Assembly (NCBI GenBank): GCA_011526105.1
Contig: WYAZ01000129.1
Coordinates: 1-55,482, forward strand
Source: Deltaproteobacteria bacterium
GTDB lineage: Bacteria; Myxococcota; Kuafuiibacteriia; Kuafuiibacteriales; Kuafuiibacteriaceae
Direction: 5' to 3'
Length of the DNA: 55,482 nucleotides
The notes beneath the pieces are model-generated. The model made no database searches. It saw only the letters and a program-made list of their open reading frames with translations, and was not told the origin of the DNA. This document shows positions 19,057-26,851 of the stretch, one piece after another (the first letter of the stretch is position 1; each line of letters opens with the position of its first letter). The translations under genes were made by a program, and so were the position numbers.

Positions 19057-19386
19057 ATCGGAGCCCACGAGGCCTCCTGGGCCCCAACGTGGTTTGTCCT
19101 GGCCCGCGACTTCTTTCGCACCATCGCCAAAGGCAACCGCGGCGCCGGCCTGCGCACGCGCGTCGATATGCCGAATGGCGCCGGGAGCGAGCCGTTTGGC
19201 GCGGCGGTCGAGGGCGAGCTCCTCTCCAACGGCTTTCTCACGTTTTGCCTCCGCACCGTGCTCTCGAGCATGGGTGACCGCGACGCGCTCCACAAAGACA
19301 TGACGCGCCTCTGGGCCACGTTCCTCGATGCCTTCGAGACGGACTTCCGGGACGCGATGGGCGGAGGCGCGGCTTCGAAGATCTGA
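19057..19386 (+). pseudogene. In-frame continuation after the TGA, or separate small gene starting at 19168
   Basis: Directly after the TGA of the previous ORF the frame reads WFVLARDFFRTIAKG, then LRTRVDMPNGAGSEPFGAAV and a helical end (MTRLWATFLDAFETDFRDA). The residues upstream of 19168 look as coding-like as those downstream, yet contain no ATG/GTG/TTG, so a start at 19168 would discard a plausible domain. This favours a gene broken by one stop codon. A sequence error at the TGA is an alternative. Confidence 0.4.
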
Positions 19387-19480
19387 TGCCCCCACCCCCG
19401 AAAGTCCGAACGATCGTGCATTTAATCGGCTCAATGGGCCTGGTCCACGTGTGGGCCGGTTCTTGCTGAAGCCCACGTCC

Positions 19481-21382
19481 ATGCGCTGTCTGGCCCTGCT
19501 CGCCCTCTCATTGATCTCTCTTGGTTCCGCCGCCTGCGGGGACGACTCAGTCCCCGCGTCCGATGCGGGTACCGACGCCGGCCGACCCGACGTGAACTCG
19601 GACGCGGCGCTTGCGGATGCGGATGCGGGTACCCACGACGCGGGAGGCAGCGACACGGGTGCTGTGGACGCTGGCCGGGCCGATCTCGGCGCTCGCGACG
19701 TGGGCACCGTGGATGCAGGTCCCGGCGGCGAGAACCTGATCGGCACCAGCCTCGAAGGCATCACGGTGAGCTGGTCCGAGACCGCCGAGCTCTGCACACG
19801 TTGGCACGAGAACGCGCCGCTCGTGGATGAGCTGGAGCGCAAGGTCCACATCACACTGCCGCCGCACTCTCGCCCCAGCCTCGGGGATGGACACCTCGCC
19901 CAGGCGCAGATCACGAGCGGGCGCTCGAGACGCGGCCCGCTCTCGACGGACCAGATCGAGCTCGCGGATCACATCACCTCGACCCGGCTCACGAACTACG
20001 AGCTGCGTAACCCCACCGGCGACACGTCCCTGTACGCCAGCATCGATCACACACTCGACGACGGGAGCGTGCTCATCGAGGAGTACTCCGTGTACCGTCA
20101 GCGGGGTGACGATCGACCCGTGGACCTCGGAGGCGACGACAACTCGGAGATCCGCTTCGCCTATGTGCCCTTCGGACGTCCCGACGCCATCTCCCTCGAG
20201 CGCTGCGGCGGCGATCCGGGGCTCAGCCCCGCCATCGAGGTGGTGGCGGCCACGAACGGACAGCGCACCGCCACGATCATTCGACAACTCAACACGCAGC
20301 CAGCGCCAGCCGGCTCCTTTCCGGTCCAGCTCCACTCGACGATCTTCGTGTTCTCGGATCGACCATGGGAGACCTTCAAGGCGAGCGGCTTCTGGGCGCA
20401 CACCTACAGCGCACTTCACCACAACTGGGTCGAAGACACGCTCGTGGACTTCACGCGCGACCTGCGCTGGTACAAGACGGTCTACGAGCCGTACTTGAAC
20501 GGCCAGGTGACGACGAGCCAGATGATCACACGCGCTCGTCTACGCGAACTCAACACCGGCAACGGCGCGCCGCATGTCGAGATCGAGTGGCTCGAGCTTC
20601 TGGGCTCGCAGTCCCAGACCGAGACCTGGACCGTCGTCAGCGGCGACTTCTGGCACCGCGTCGAGTCGGCAACCTTGGGGCGCACGATCTCCGCGTGCGC
20701 CAGCCCCACCGTCCTCAGCCTTGGCGACTACGAGTTCGCCCACGGCCTGCAGCTCATCACCTGCCCAAGCAGCTCGGCCCTCGGCTTCGAGCTGCATCGC
20801 GCGGTGCCTTTCAGCTTCATGGAGGAGCCCGAGCTCGTCGGGACAGCGATCGAAGGGGCGGCGATCGAAGCGGCGACCCTTTCGGGCCGGCCCGGGTACC
20901 GCATTCAGGTGGGTAGCCATCGGGTGGAGATCTCAAAGAGTCAAACCGAGTACTACTTCATGACCATCAGGGACTCGAGCGGGTCTGAGCTGCAGAGCTT
21001 CCTCACCGCACCCATCGATCTGCACGGGCTGTTCGACCCAAACGCTGGCGACGAGCTCTTCTCCGGCCTGGGCGGCACCGACGTCTCGATGCGGCTCGTC
21101 CGAAGACGGGCTGGCCAAGGGGTGGGAGAGAGCTCGATCTTCGCGCCGGTGCGCTTCGAGCTCTCCTTCGGGGGAGCGACCCACGTCGTCGATACCTGGG
21201 ATCAACTCGCGTATACGAACACGCACCACAACTGGGACGACCGACTCGAGGCCCGCACCGGTGAGCTCACGCTGCTCTGGCATATCCGCTACGAGAACGG
21301 CCCGCTGGTTCAGACGGTGCGGGCGGTCGAGACGCTGAGCGGGCGAGAGGTCCTCGCGGAGACCGTCATCACCCCGGATTGA
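19481..21382 (+). CDS. Large surface lipoprotein with Asp/Ala/Gly spacer
   Basis: A 633-residue lipoprotein. The signal MRCLALLALSLISLGSAAC ends in a lipobox, followed by a roughly 60-residue spacer dominated by Asp, Ala and Gly (DAGTDAGRPDVNSDAALADA and further units), then a beta-rich body of about 540 residues. The body contains two similar segments with HNW (ALHHNWVED and NTHHNWDDR), each after a long strand-rich block, which suggests an internal duplication. No enzymatic motif is recognised. The start ATG at 19481 is chosen because it begins the signal peptide; the frame is open about 150 bases further upstream. Confidence 0.75.
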   Translation: MRCLALLALSLISLGSAACGDDSVPASDAGTDAGRPDVNSDAALADADAGTHDAGGSDTGAVDAGRADLGARDVGTVDAGPGGENLIGTSLEGITVSWSETAELCTRWHENAPLVDELERKVHITLPPHSRPSLGDGHLAQAQITSGRSRRGPLSTDQIELADHITSTRLTNYELRNPTGDTSLYASIDHTLDDGSVLIEEYSVYRQRGDDRPVDLGGDDNSEIRFAYVPFGRPDAISLERCGGDPGLSPAIEVVAATNGQRTATIIRQLNTQPAPAGSFPVQLHSTIFVFSDRPWETFKASGFWAHTYSALHHNWVEDTLVDFTRDLRWYKTVYEPYLNGQVTTSQMITRARLRELNTGNGAPHVEIEWLELLGSQSQTETWTVVSGDFWHRVESATLGRTISACASPTVLSLGDYEFAHGLQLITCPSSSALGFELHRAVPFSFMEEPELVGTAIEGAAIEAATLSGRPGYRIQVGSHRVEISKSQTEYYFMTIRDSSGSELQSFLTAPIDLHGLFDPNAGDELFSGLGGTDVSMRLVRRRAGQGVGESSIFAPVRFELSFGGATHVVDTWDQLAYTNTHHNWDDRLEARTGELTLLWHIRYENGPLVQTVRAVETLSGREVLAETVITPD

Positions 21383-21511
21383 ATCCCACTTGGCCCGCGA
21401 GGAAACGGCAACCCCAATGGCGGGTAGCACCGCCTTGCCGCGAGAATTCCTCGGGTCTTGCGATGCGCGCCACGAGCCCATCGCATAGAGTGCCGGCCGA
21501 GGAACGCAGCA

Positions 21512-23254
21512 TTGTTTCGCATTCGTAGGGTCTATGACGACATTCTTCCGGTCAACAAGACCGCCATCCGGGGAGCACGAAAGATCCTGGAGACCCAGTT
21601 TAGCGGTCTCACCGAACAGGACATCGACGAGGTTTTCGAGACGATTCGCAACCCGCTGACCAAAGGACTGCACGGCATCATGCTCGTGGCCGAGGACCAG
21701 CGAGGCGTCGTGCTCGGGATGGCGGTCGTGCTCAGAGACCGCGCCCTCGAGTTCGCAGTGCTCGAGTATCTCGCGGCTTCCGCCCCGCTGACCAGCCGCG
21801 GGATCGGCGGCGCACTCTACGAGAGCGTACGTGAGGACGCCCGGGCTTTTGGGGCCAAGGGCCTCTTCTTCGAGTGCCTCCCCGACGACCCAAAGCTCTG
21901 CAAGAACGAGGCGATCATCTCGGCCAATCGGCGGCGACTCGCCTTCTATGAACGTTATGGGGCGCGACCCATCATCAACACAAAGTACGAAACCCCGGTC
22001 AGAGACACCGACACCTGCCCACCGCACCTGGTGATCGACGTGCTCCAAAAGGGAGAGCCGACCCGGGCCTACGTGCGCGCGGCGGTGCGGGCCTTTCTCG
22101 AGCGGAAGTACAAAGCGCTGTGTTCACCCGAGTACAACGAGATGATCATCCAGTCGATCAAGGACGACCCGGTCAAGCGACGGGCTCCCCGTTATAGTCG
22201 CAAGGAGGTCAAGCTGCCGCCGCGTTCGAAGTACGCGGGCGAGCGCATCGCGCTGACCATCAACGCTCGTCACGACATCCACCACGTGCGTGAACGCGGG
22301 TACGTCGAGGCACCGGTCCGCATCGATCGCATCCGTGAGCAACTCGACAAGAGCGGGCTGTTCGAGAGCATTCGCGTCCGACACTTCTCGGACGAGCATG
22401 TCCTGGCGGTGCACGACCGAGACTTCGTCCGCTATCTCGAGCGGAGCTGCGGCGCGCTGTCCAACAACGAGTCCGTCTACCCGTACGTCTTCCCCATTCG
22501 CAACCAGACGCGCATCCCCAAGGAGCGCTCGGTGCAGGCCGGCTACTACTGCATCGATACGTTTACGCCGCTGCACGAGAACGCGTACCGCGCAGCCCGG
22601 CGCGCCGTGGATGCCACTCTGACCGCGGCCTCTCAGCTCCTCGAAGGCTACCGGCTGGCGTACTCGCTGGTGCGTCCGCCCGGTCACCACGCGGAGCGTC
22701 GCAGCTTCGGCGGCTTCTGCTACCTAAACTCAGCCGCCATCGCGGCGAACATGCTGTGCTCTCACGGACCAATCGCGATCCTCGATCTCGACTACCACCA
22801 TGGCAACGGTCAGCAGCAGATCTTCTGGGAACGCTCCGACGTGCTGACGGTCTCGCTGCACGGCGACCCATCCTTCGCGTATCCGTACTTCTCGGGCTTC
22901 CCGGACGAGATCGGTGAAGGCGAAGGAGAGGGATACAACGTCAACCTCGCGCTCCCGGAGAAGCTCGAGAGCGCAAAGTACCTGAAGCACCTCGACAAGG
23001 CGTTACAACGCATCGACCAGCACGACCCGCGCTTTCTCGTGGTCTGCCTCGGACTCGACACCGCACGTGGTGACCCCACCGGCACCTGGACCCTCGAGCC
23101 GGCCGACTTCGATGCCATGGGGGAGAGAGTGGGGCGGTTCGATCGGCCGGTCCTGGTCGTCCAAGAAGGGGGGTATCGAACGCGCTCCCTGGGCACGAAT
23201 GCGCGACGGTTCTTCGAGGGACTCGCACGCGGCAGCCGAGCCCCGGTCATCTAG
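21512..23254 (+). CDS. Fusion of a GNAT acetyltransferase with an acetylpolyamine amidohydrolase/HDAC-family deacetylase
   Basis: A 580-residue two-domain protein. The N-terminal part (about 1-185) has the GNAT acetyl-CoA motif (SRGIGGALYE, about 95-104) and the following strand-helix with AFYERYGARP typical of that fold. The C-terminal part (about 255-575) is an HDAC-superfamily deacetylase with PGHHA (390-394), LDYHHGNGQQ including zinc ligands D427 and H429, LGLDTARGDPTG with D516, and the catalytic tyrosine in QEGGY. The segment SLHGDPSFAYPYFSGFPDE is characteristic of acetylpolyamine amidohydrolases. No ATG fits; a TTG at 21512 after GAGGA is the best start. Adding and removing acetyl groups in one chain is unusual. 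Downstream is an MscS channel (96 bases). Confidence 0.85.
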   Translation: MFRIRRVYDDILPVNKTAIRGARKILETQFSGLTEQDIDEVFETIRNPLTKGLHGIMLVAEDQRGVVLGMAVVLRDRALEFAVLEYLAASAPLTSRGIGGALYESVREDARAFGAKGLFFECLPDDPKLCKNEAIISANRRRLAFYERYGARPIINTKYETPVRDTDTCPPHLVIDVLQKGEPTRAYVRAAVRAFLERKYKALCSPEYNEMIIQSIKDDPVKRRAPRYSRKEVKLPPRSKYAGERIALTINARHDIHHVRERGYVEAPVRIDRIREQLDKSGLFESIRVRHFSDEHVLAVHDRDFVRYLERSCGALSNNESVYPYVFPIRNQTRIPKERSVQAGYYCIDTFTPLHENAYRAARRAVDATLTAASQLLEGYRLAYSLVRPPGHHAERRSFGGFCYLNSAAIAANMLCSHGPIAILDLDYHHGNGQQQIFWERSDVLTVSLHGDPSFAYPYFSGFPDEIGEGEGEGYNVNLALPEKLESAKYLKHLDKALQRIDQHDPRFLVVCLGLDTARGDPTGTWTLEPADFDAMGERVGRFDRPVLVVQEGGYRTRSLGTNARRFFEGLARGSRAPVI

Positions 23255-23350
23255 AGTTCCGTCGCCACGGTTATAGGTGCAAGAGCGCGCGAAAACGTGC
23301 ACGCTCCGCCGCGACGTCGTTCGACCCTCGAGCGGCGCGCGGAGGTTTGA

Positions 23351-24202
23351 ATGGACAAGATCTGGAACGAGCTTCGGGCGCACTGGAACGTAGAGGCGCT
23401 TGCTCAGTGGGCCGCCGCCACCGCCCCCAAAGTGCTGGCGGCACTCGTCAGCTTCCTGGCGATCTTCCTCCTGTGGAAGCTTGCCGAGCGCCTCATGAAG
23501 GCGATGCTCACCAAGGTCGACCTCACCGCCCGGCGGTTCATCCACACCGTCACGCGCGCCATTTTTCTGACCATCGCTTTGGTGTCGGCGTTGTCCGAGC
23601 TCGGCATCAACACCGCATCCCTCCTCGCAAGCCTAGGGGTGGTGGGTCTAACAATCGGCTTTGCCGCCAAAGACGCAATGTCGAACCTCATCTCCGGCAT
23701 CTTCATCTTCTGGGACCGCCCCTTCGTCTTGGGAGACCTGGTGGAGATCGGCGGCACCTACGGCCGCGTGGAGGACATCACGATGCGCTCGACCCGCGTA
23801 GTCACGCCGGATGGTCGCATGCTCGCCATTCCGAACTCCACCGTCGTCAATAGCATCGTCGCCTCGTACACCAACTTCCCGCACCTGAGACTCGACATCC
23901 CCATGACCGTGGGGCTCGGCGAGGATTACGTGAAGGTCTCGGAGATCTTGCTCGAGGTTGCACGCGCGCATCCCGAGTCGATGCCCGAGCCAGCACCCAT
24001 CGTGACCTTCGAGGTCGTGGGTGACTTCAACGTGCAACTCGTGTTGCGCGTGTGGATCAAGGACGAGAAGAAGCACCTTCAGGTGCGCCCGGACCTCCGT
24101 CGGCGCATGTACGAGGCGCTCCGGCAGCAGAAGGTCGACATGCCCTTTGAAACGATCCAGCTCGCGCCCTTCGAGACGAGGACCACGAAGCTGGCGGGGT
24201 GA
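23351..24202 (+). CDS. Small-conductance mechanosensitive channel, MscS family
   Basis: A 283-residue MscS-type channel that should open under membrane tension to release solutes. Three N-terminal hydrophobic segments are followed by the pore helix and beta domain: VVGLTIGFAAKDAMSNLISG, then GIFIFWDRPFVLGDLVEIGG and NSTVVNSIVASYTNFPHLR. The length equals that of the classical E. coli protein. It is in the same direction as the GNAT-HDAC gene and convergent with the 786-residue gene (18 bases between the two stops). Confidence 0.92.
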   Translation: MDKIWNELRAHWNVEALAQWAAATAPKVLAALVSFLAIFLLWKLAERLMKAMLTKVDLTARRFIHTVTRAIFLTIALVSALSELGINTASLLASLGVVGLTIGFAAKDAMSNLISGIFIFWDRPFVLGDLVEIGGTYGRVEDITMRSTRVVTPDGRMLAIPNSTVVNSIVASYTNFPHLRLDIPMTVGLGEDYVKVSEILLEVARAHPESMPEPAPIVTFEVVGDFNVQLVLRVWIKDEKKHLQVRPDLRRRMYEALRQQKVDMPFETIQLAPFETRTTKLAG

Positions 24203-24220
24203 AAGCGGTCCCCTTCGCGT

Positions 24221-26581
24221 TCAGCGTCGATCCGGCCCAGAATTCTCGAGCATCCAGTGTCGGCCCACGGACCATCCGAGAAACCGTCGAGCTGGACCGC
24301 AGCGACCGCCCTGATCGAATCGCTCGCCCTGCTCGACACGCTGTAGTCCATCGATGGCCGGCCAAAGTCGCTCGGCCCGAGTGCCGCGTGAGTCGGCGCC
24401 GAGCTGGATCAGCTCATCCAGGATGTAAAGGCGGGCCACGTCTTCAGAGAAGGACATGAAGAAGATGGCCTGCCTCCACGCATAGGCGGTGTTCTTGAGC
24501 ATCTGCAGCTCCGCTTTGAAATCCTTCTTCGGTTGGCGATGACGCTGAAAGATCCACCGGAAGATCTGACGACACAGGCTCGGCGCCCAGTCTCCGATCT
24601 TGGGGACCAGACCAAGCTCCATCGTGAGAGCCGCGAGGTTGTGCGTGGTCAGAATCTGACTCTGCTCGAGGACGGCACCATTGCTCGCAACCCCGCTTGC
24701 GCGGTCTGCACCGACTTCCTTCGCCCTGTGGGTGCACAGCGCGGCGAAACCGGCCGAGACTTGCTTGCCCCCTCGCGGTTTCTTCCGCGTGGGGGGTACG
24801 TCGGGTTCATTCTGGTACGCCGCCGGCGGAGGGAGATCGTAGTACCTCGCGTATACGCTCCCCTCGAGGACCCTTGATGCGACAACCGCCGCGGTTTCCC
24901 ATTTCTTGGTGAAGGTCCCCATGAAGATGTCCGCAGCGACCTCTTCGACGAGCGGCAGATCGAGCCCCGCCTGCTTCGCAAGGGCGCTCATCTCTCGAAC
25001 CAGCGGGTTGGGCAGAATGGTGTGCGGAAACGCAGAGAGGCTGAGTTCTGTGACCTGCTCGAGCGTCTGCCGCGCCTGCTTCTCGGAGGCGAGCGTCTTA
25101 GAGCGAAGGCCGCCCAGCGCCGAGACCCAGGGCAGCTCCTCCAGCTGGACCTGGTGTTCGAGGTTCAACAGCAGCAACGACCGCCGACGGCGAAAGGCGC
25201 TGTAGATCCGAGAGTAGAGGTCGCGCAGACTCACATCTTCGATGCCCGCTGCGCTGACCTGCGCCGTAATTTGCGGGAGGACATTGGCCAGGACCTCCGA
25301 CGAACCGATGACGCCACGCTCCACCAACTCTTCGATGGGCGCCTCCAACGCTCGCTCGACCTTCTTCAACAACCCGGGAGGCATGAGCGTGCCGGCGGGT
25401 ATGTCGCGGGCCTCCTCGGCTGCAACCGGTGTTGACGCCACGGAGAGCGCCGGCAGGCCTCCGTCGGGCGGGAGTTTTGTCAGTCGCTCCGCGATCAATA
25501 AACCAAGCCGGGCGTGCGTAGGCCGCGCGGCCGTCTCGGCCTGCTCGCTCCGGAGCCTCGTCCGCTCGATGGAGCCCGGGACCCCGTGCTTCGTGATCGT
25601 GTTTGCCAAAGCTCTCCTCACCCAGGCGACATCACGGGCGAGCAGCCTGGAGCTGTTGCTCTCACAGATATCGAGAGCGGCTTTCAGGCGAGCGAAGTTG
25701 CTCTTCCGATGGTGATGCTTGCTGCGGTCGGTGTGTTCGAGTCGGGCTCGGTCGTACTTCGCGAGCCATGACCGCCGCCGCTCTGCCCAGCCCACCGGCC
25801 ACGTCTTGCAGGGCCATCCTCCAGAGACGGACCCATCTTCGGAGATGTGGGGCGCTTCGCCAGCGACGGTATCGAGCCACAAAGCAACCAGCTCATCGTA
25901 CAGGGGTGCCCACACGGATAACGCCGCGTTCATGGCTCGAATGCGAGAATTGATCTGCTTGTCGCGAAGCGGCCTAGACACCTCAGCCACCGAAGCCAAA
26001 TGCACCAGCGCGCCTGCCGGTCGAGGACTGGGCAGAAAGCGTGGGTAGAACCGGAGCCGATGCATCAGAGGCCGCAGCTCTTGGATCACATCGAGAGCCA
26101 CCTCGCTGAAGTTGTGCTCGATCAGCCATGCGATCAGCGGGAGCGCGCCTTCCTCGGGAACGTCGACGCGATAGCGACCCTCACGAATGGCGCCAAGGAG
26201 CGCGTTCTGACCCGCGTCGCTCAGGAACGCCAGGTTCAGACGCTCGCGGTCCGTGCCGCCCGGGGCCGCGGGATCGAGCTGCTGCAAGAGCAGTCTTTCC
26301 TCATCATCGATGGGCGTTTCTGCCAGGTAGCGACCCGTGGCGAATCCTCCGTGGGCCACCTCGAGCGTGACCCAAGCGGGCGTGTCCTTCACGGGGGTCC
26401 GGGAGCCGACCGTTAGGCGCCCGTCGGCCATCCCGTCGAGGACCGCCACCCACCGATCGAACTTCTCGCCGGCTCGCTTGCGCACCTCCGGGTCCGCGTG
26501 CTCGCTCATGGTCTGGATGGCCCGCTCCAAGCGGCCAAGCGCGTAGTGCGGGCCGATGCTCAGGTGCACTTCGTGACTCAT
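24221..26581 (-). CDS. 786-residue orphan protein preceded by tandem tRNA-like elements
   Basis: A large, mostly helical, soluble protein with no signal peptide, membrane helix, Walker, HEPN or nuclease motif that I can recognise. It begins MSHEVHLSIGPHYALGRLER; a basic, His/Lys-rich stretch (SKHHHRKSNFARLKAALD, around residue 290-310), the segment RRRRSLLLLNLEHQVQLEEL and LPNPLVREMSALAKQAG stand out, and the C-terminal third has several basic blocks (PPTRKKPRGGKQ). A nucleic-acid-binding role is therefore possible but unproven. The ATG at 26581 lies seven bases after the 3' end of the second tRNA-like fold; an in-frame GTG at 26614 lies inside it and is less likely. No strong ribosome site exists apart from AGG in the acceptor strand. 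Confidence 0.75.
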   Translation of the reverse strand: MSHEVHLSIGPHYALGRLERAIQTMSEHADPEVRKRAGEKFDRWVAVLDGMADGRLTVGSRTPVKDTPAWVTLEVAHGGFATGRYLAETPIDDEERLLLQQLDPAAPGGTDRERLNLAFLSDAGQNALLGAIREGRYRVDVPEEGALPLIAWLIEHNFSEVALDVIQELRPLMHRLRFYPRFLPSPRPAGALVHLASVAEVSRPLRDKQINSRIRAMNAALSVWAPLYDELVALWLDTVAGEAPHISEDGSVSGGWPCKTWPVGWAERRRSWLAKYDRARLEHTDRSKHHHRKSNFARLKAALDICESNSSRLLARDVAWVRRALANTITKHGVPGSIERTRLRSEQAETAARPTHARLGLLIAERLTKLPPDGGLPALSVASTPVAAEEARDIPAGTLMPPGLLKKVERALEAPIEELVERGVIGSSEVLANVLPQITAQVSAAGIEDVSLRDLYSRIYSAFRRRRSLLLLNLEHQVQLEELPWVSALGGLRSKTLASEKQARQTLEQVTELSLSAFPHTILPNPLVREMSALAKQAGLDLPLVEEVAADIFMGTFTKKWETAAVVASRVLEGSVYARYYDLPPPAAYQNEPDVPPTRKKPRGGKQVSAGFAALCTHRAKEVGADRASGVASNGAVLEQSQILTTHNLAALTMELGLVPKIGDWAPSLCRQIFRWIFQRHRQPKKDFKAELQMLKNTAYAWRQAIFFMSFSEDVARLYILDELIQLGADSRGTRAERLWPAIDGLQRVEQGERFDQGGRCGPARRFLGWSVGRHWMLENSGPDRR

Positions 26582-26588
26582 GACAAGA

Positions 26589-26658
26589 CCTGGAGGCAGG
26601 TCTTGCACCTGCACCCTGCCGGTAACAAGCCAGCTGCTCTACTTTGAGCTACTCCAGG
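26589..26658 (-). ncRNA. tRNA-like element B (70 nt cloverleaf) directly upstream of the 786-residue gene
   Basis: On the minus strand this folds as a complete cloverleaf: acceptor CCTGGAG/CTCCAGG (7 of 7 pairs), TA linker, D stem GCTC/GAGC with a 6-base loop lacking GG, anticodon stem GCTGG/CCGGC with loop CTTGTTA, variable AGGGT, and T stem GCAGG/CCTGC with loop TGCAAGA. Strict loop numbering gives anticodon TGT (Thr) but with T at position 37. The T loop is not TTCRANY, and no CCA is encoded (the next bases are TCTTGTC then the ATG). Every stem is paired (one G-T pair), which makes chance very unlikely; the unusual loops suggest a tRNA mimic or processing signal rather than a normal translating tRNA. 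Confidence 0.8.
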
Positions 26659-26662
26659 AAAA

Positions 26663-26733
26663 CATAGAGGCTGGATCTGTACCTGCGCCCTCCCGGTCTC
26701 GAGCCGGGCACTCTGCGGCTGAGCGACTCCACA
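26663..26733 (-). ncRNA. tRNA-like element A (71 nt cloverleaf), four bases before element B
   Basis: Folds as acceptor TGTGGAG/CTCTATG (four Watson-Crick and three G-T pairs), TC linker, D stem GCTC/GAGT, anticodon stem CCCGG/CCGGG with loop CTCGAGA, variable AGGGC, and T stem GCAGG/CCAGC with one A-A mismatch and loop TACAGAT. The anticodon would be CGA (Ser), yet there is no long serine variable arm. It shares GGAGT-GCTCA and AGGG-GCAGGT blocks with element B, so the two look like a duplicated pair. They are separated by TTTT and neither encodes CCA. Confidence 0.65.
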
Positions 26734-26747
26734 CCACCGCTGGTGGT
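26733..26747. repeat. Hairpin at the 5' end of the tRNA-like pair
   Basis: ACCACC-GCT-GGTGGT is a perfect six-base stem with a three-base loop, touching the first base of tRNA-like element A. In a minus-strand transcript it would form a small stem just upstream of the pair. The rest of the gap to the beta-helix gene (26748-26851) has no frame, no T-rich terminator and no convincing promoter; TTGCTA about 25-30 bases upstream is the only -35-like hexamer. Confidence 0.5.
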
Positions 26748-26851
26748 CTAACATTTGCCCGGCCTGCCGGCCATAGCAATTGGGGATGAAGTGACACGAC
26801 GCTTCCCGGACGCGGGCCCCGCCCGCGAGTCGCGTTCCGCAGAGAAGTCGG

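Noticed and set aside
26589-26733. Calling the cloverleaf pair ordinary tRNA-Thr and tRNA-Ser
   Set aside because: T and D loops break the universal consensus, there is no CCA, the serine candidate has no long variable arm, and one base at 37 is a pyrimidine. Called tRNA-like instead.
24221-26747. RtcB/Ro60-type RNA-repair operon
   Set aside because: tRNA-like RNAs can accompany such operons, but no ligase, cyclase, TROVE or RtcR-like gene is present near here, and no -24/-12 promoter was found upstream of the pair.
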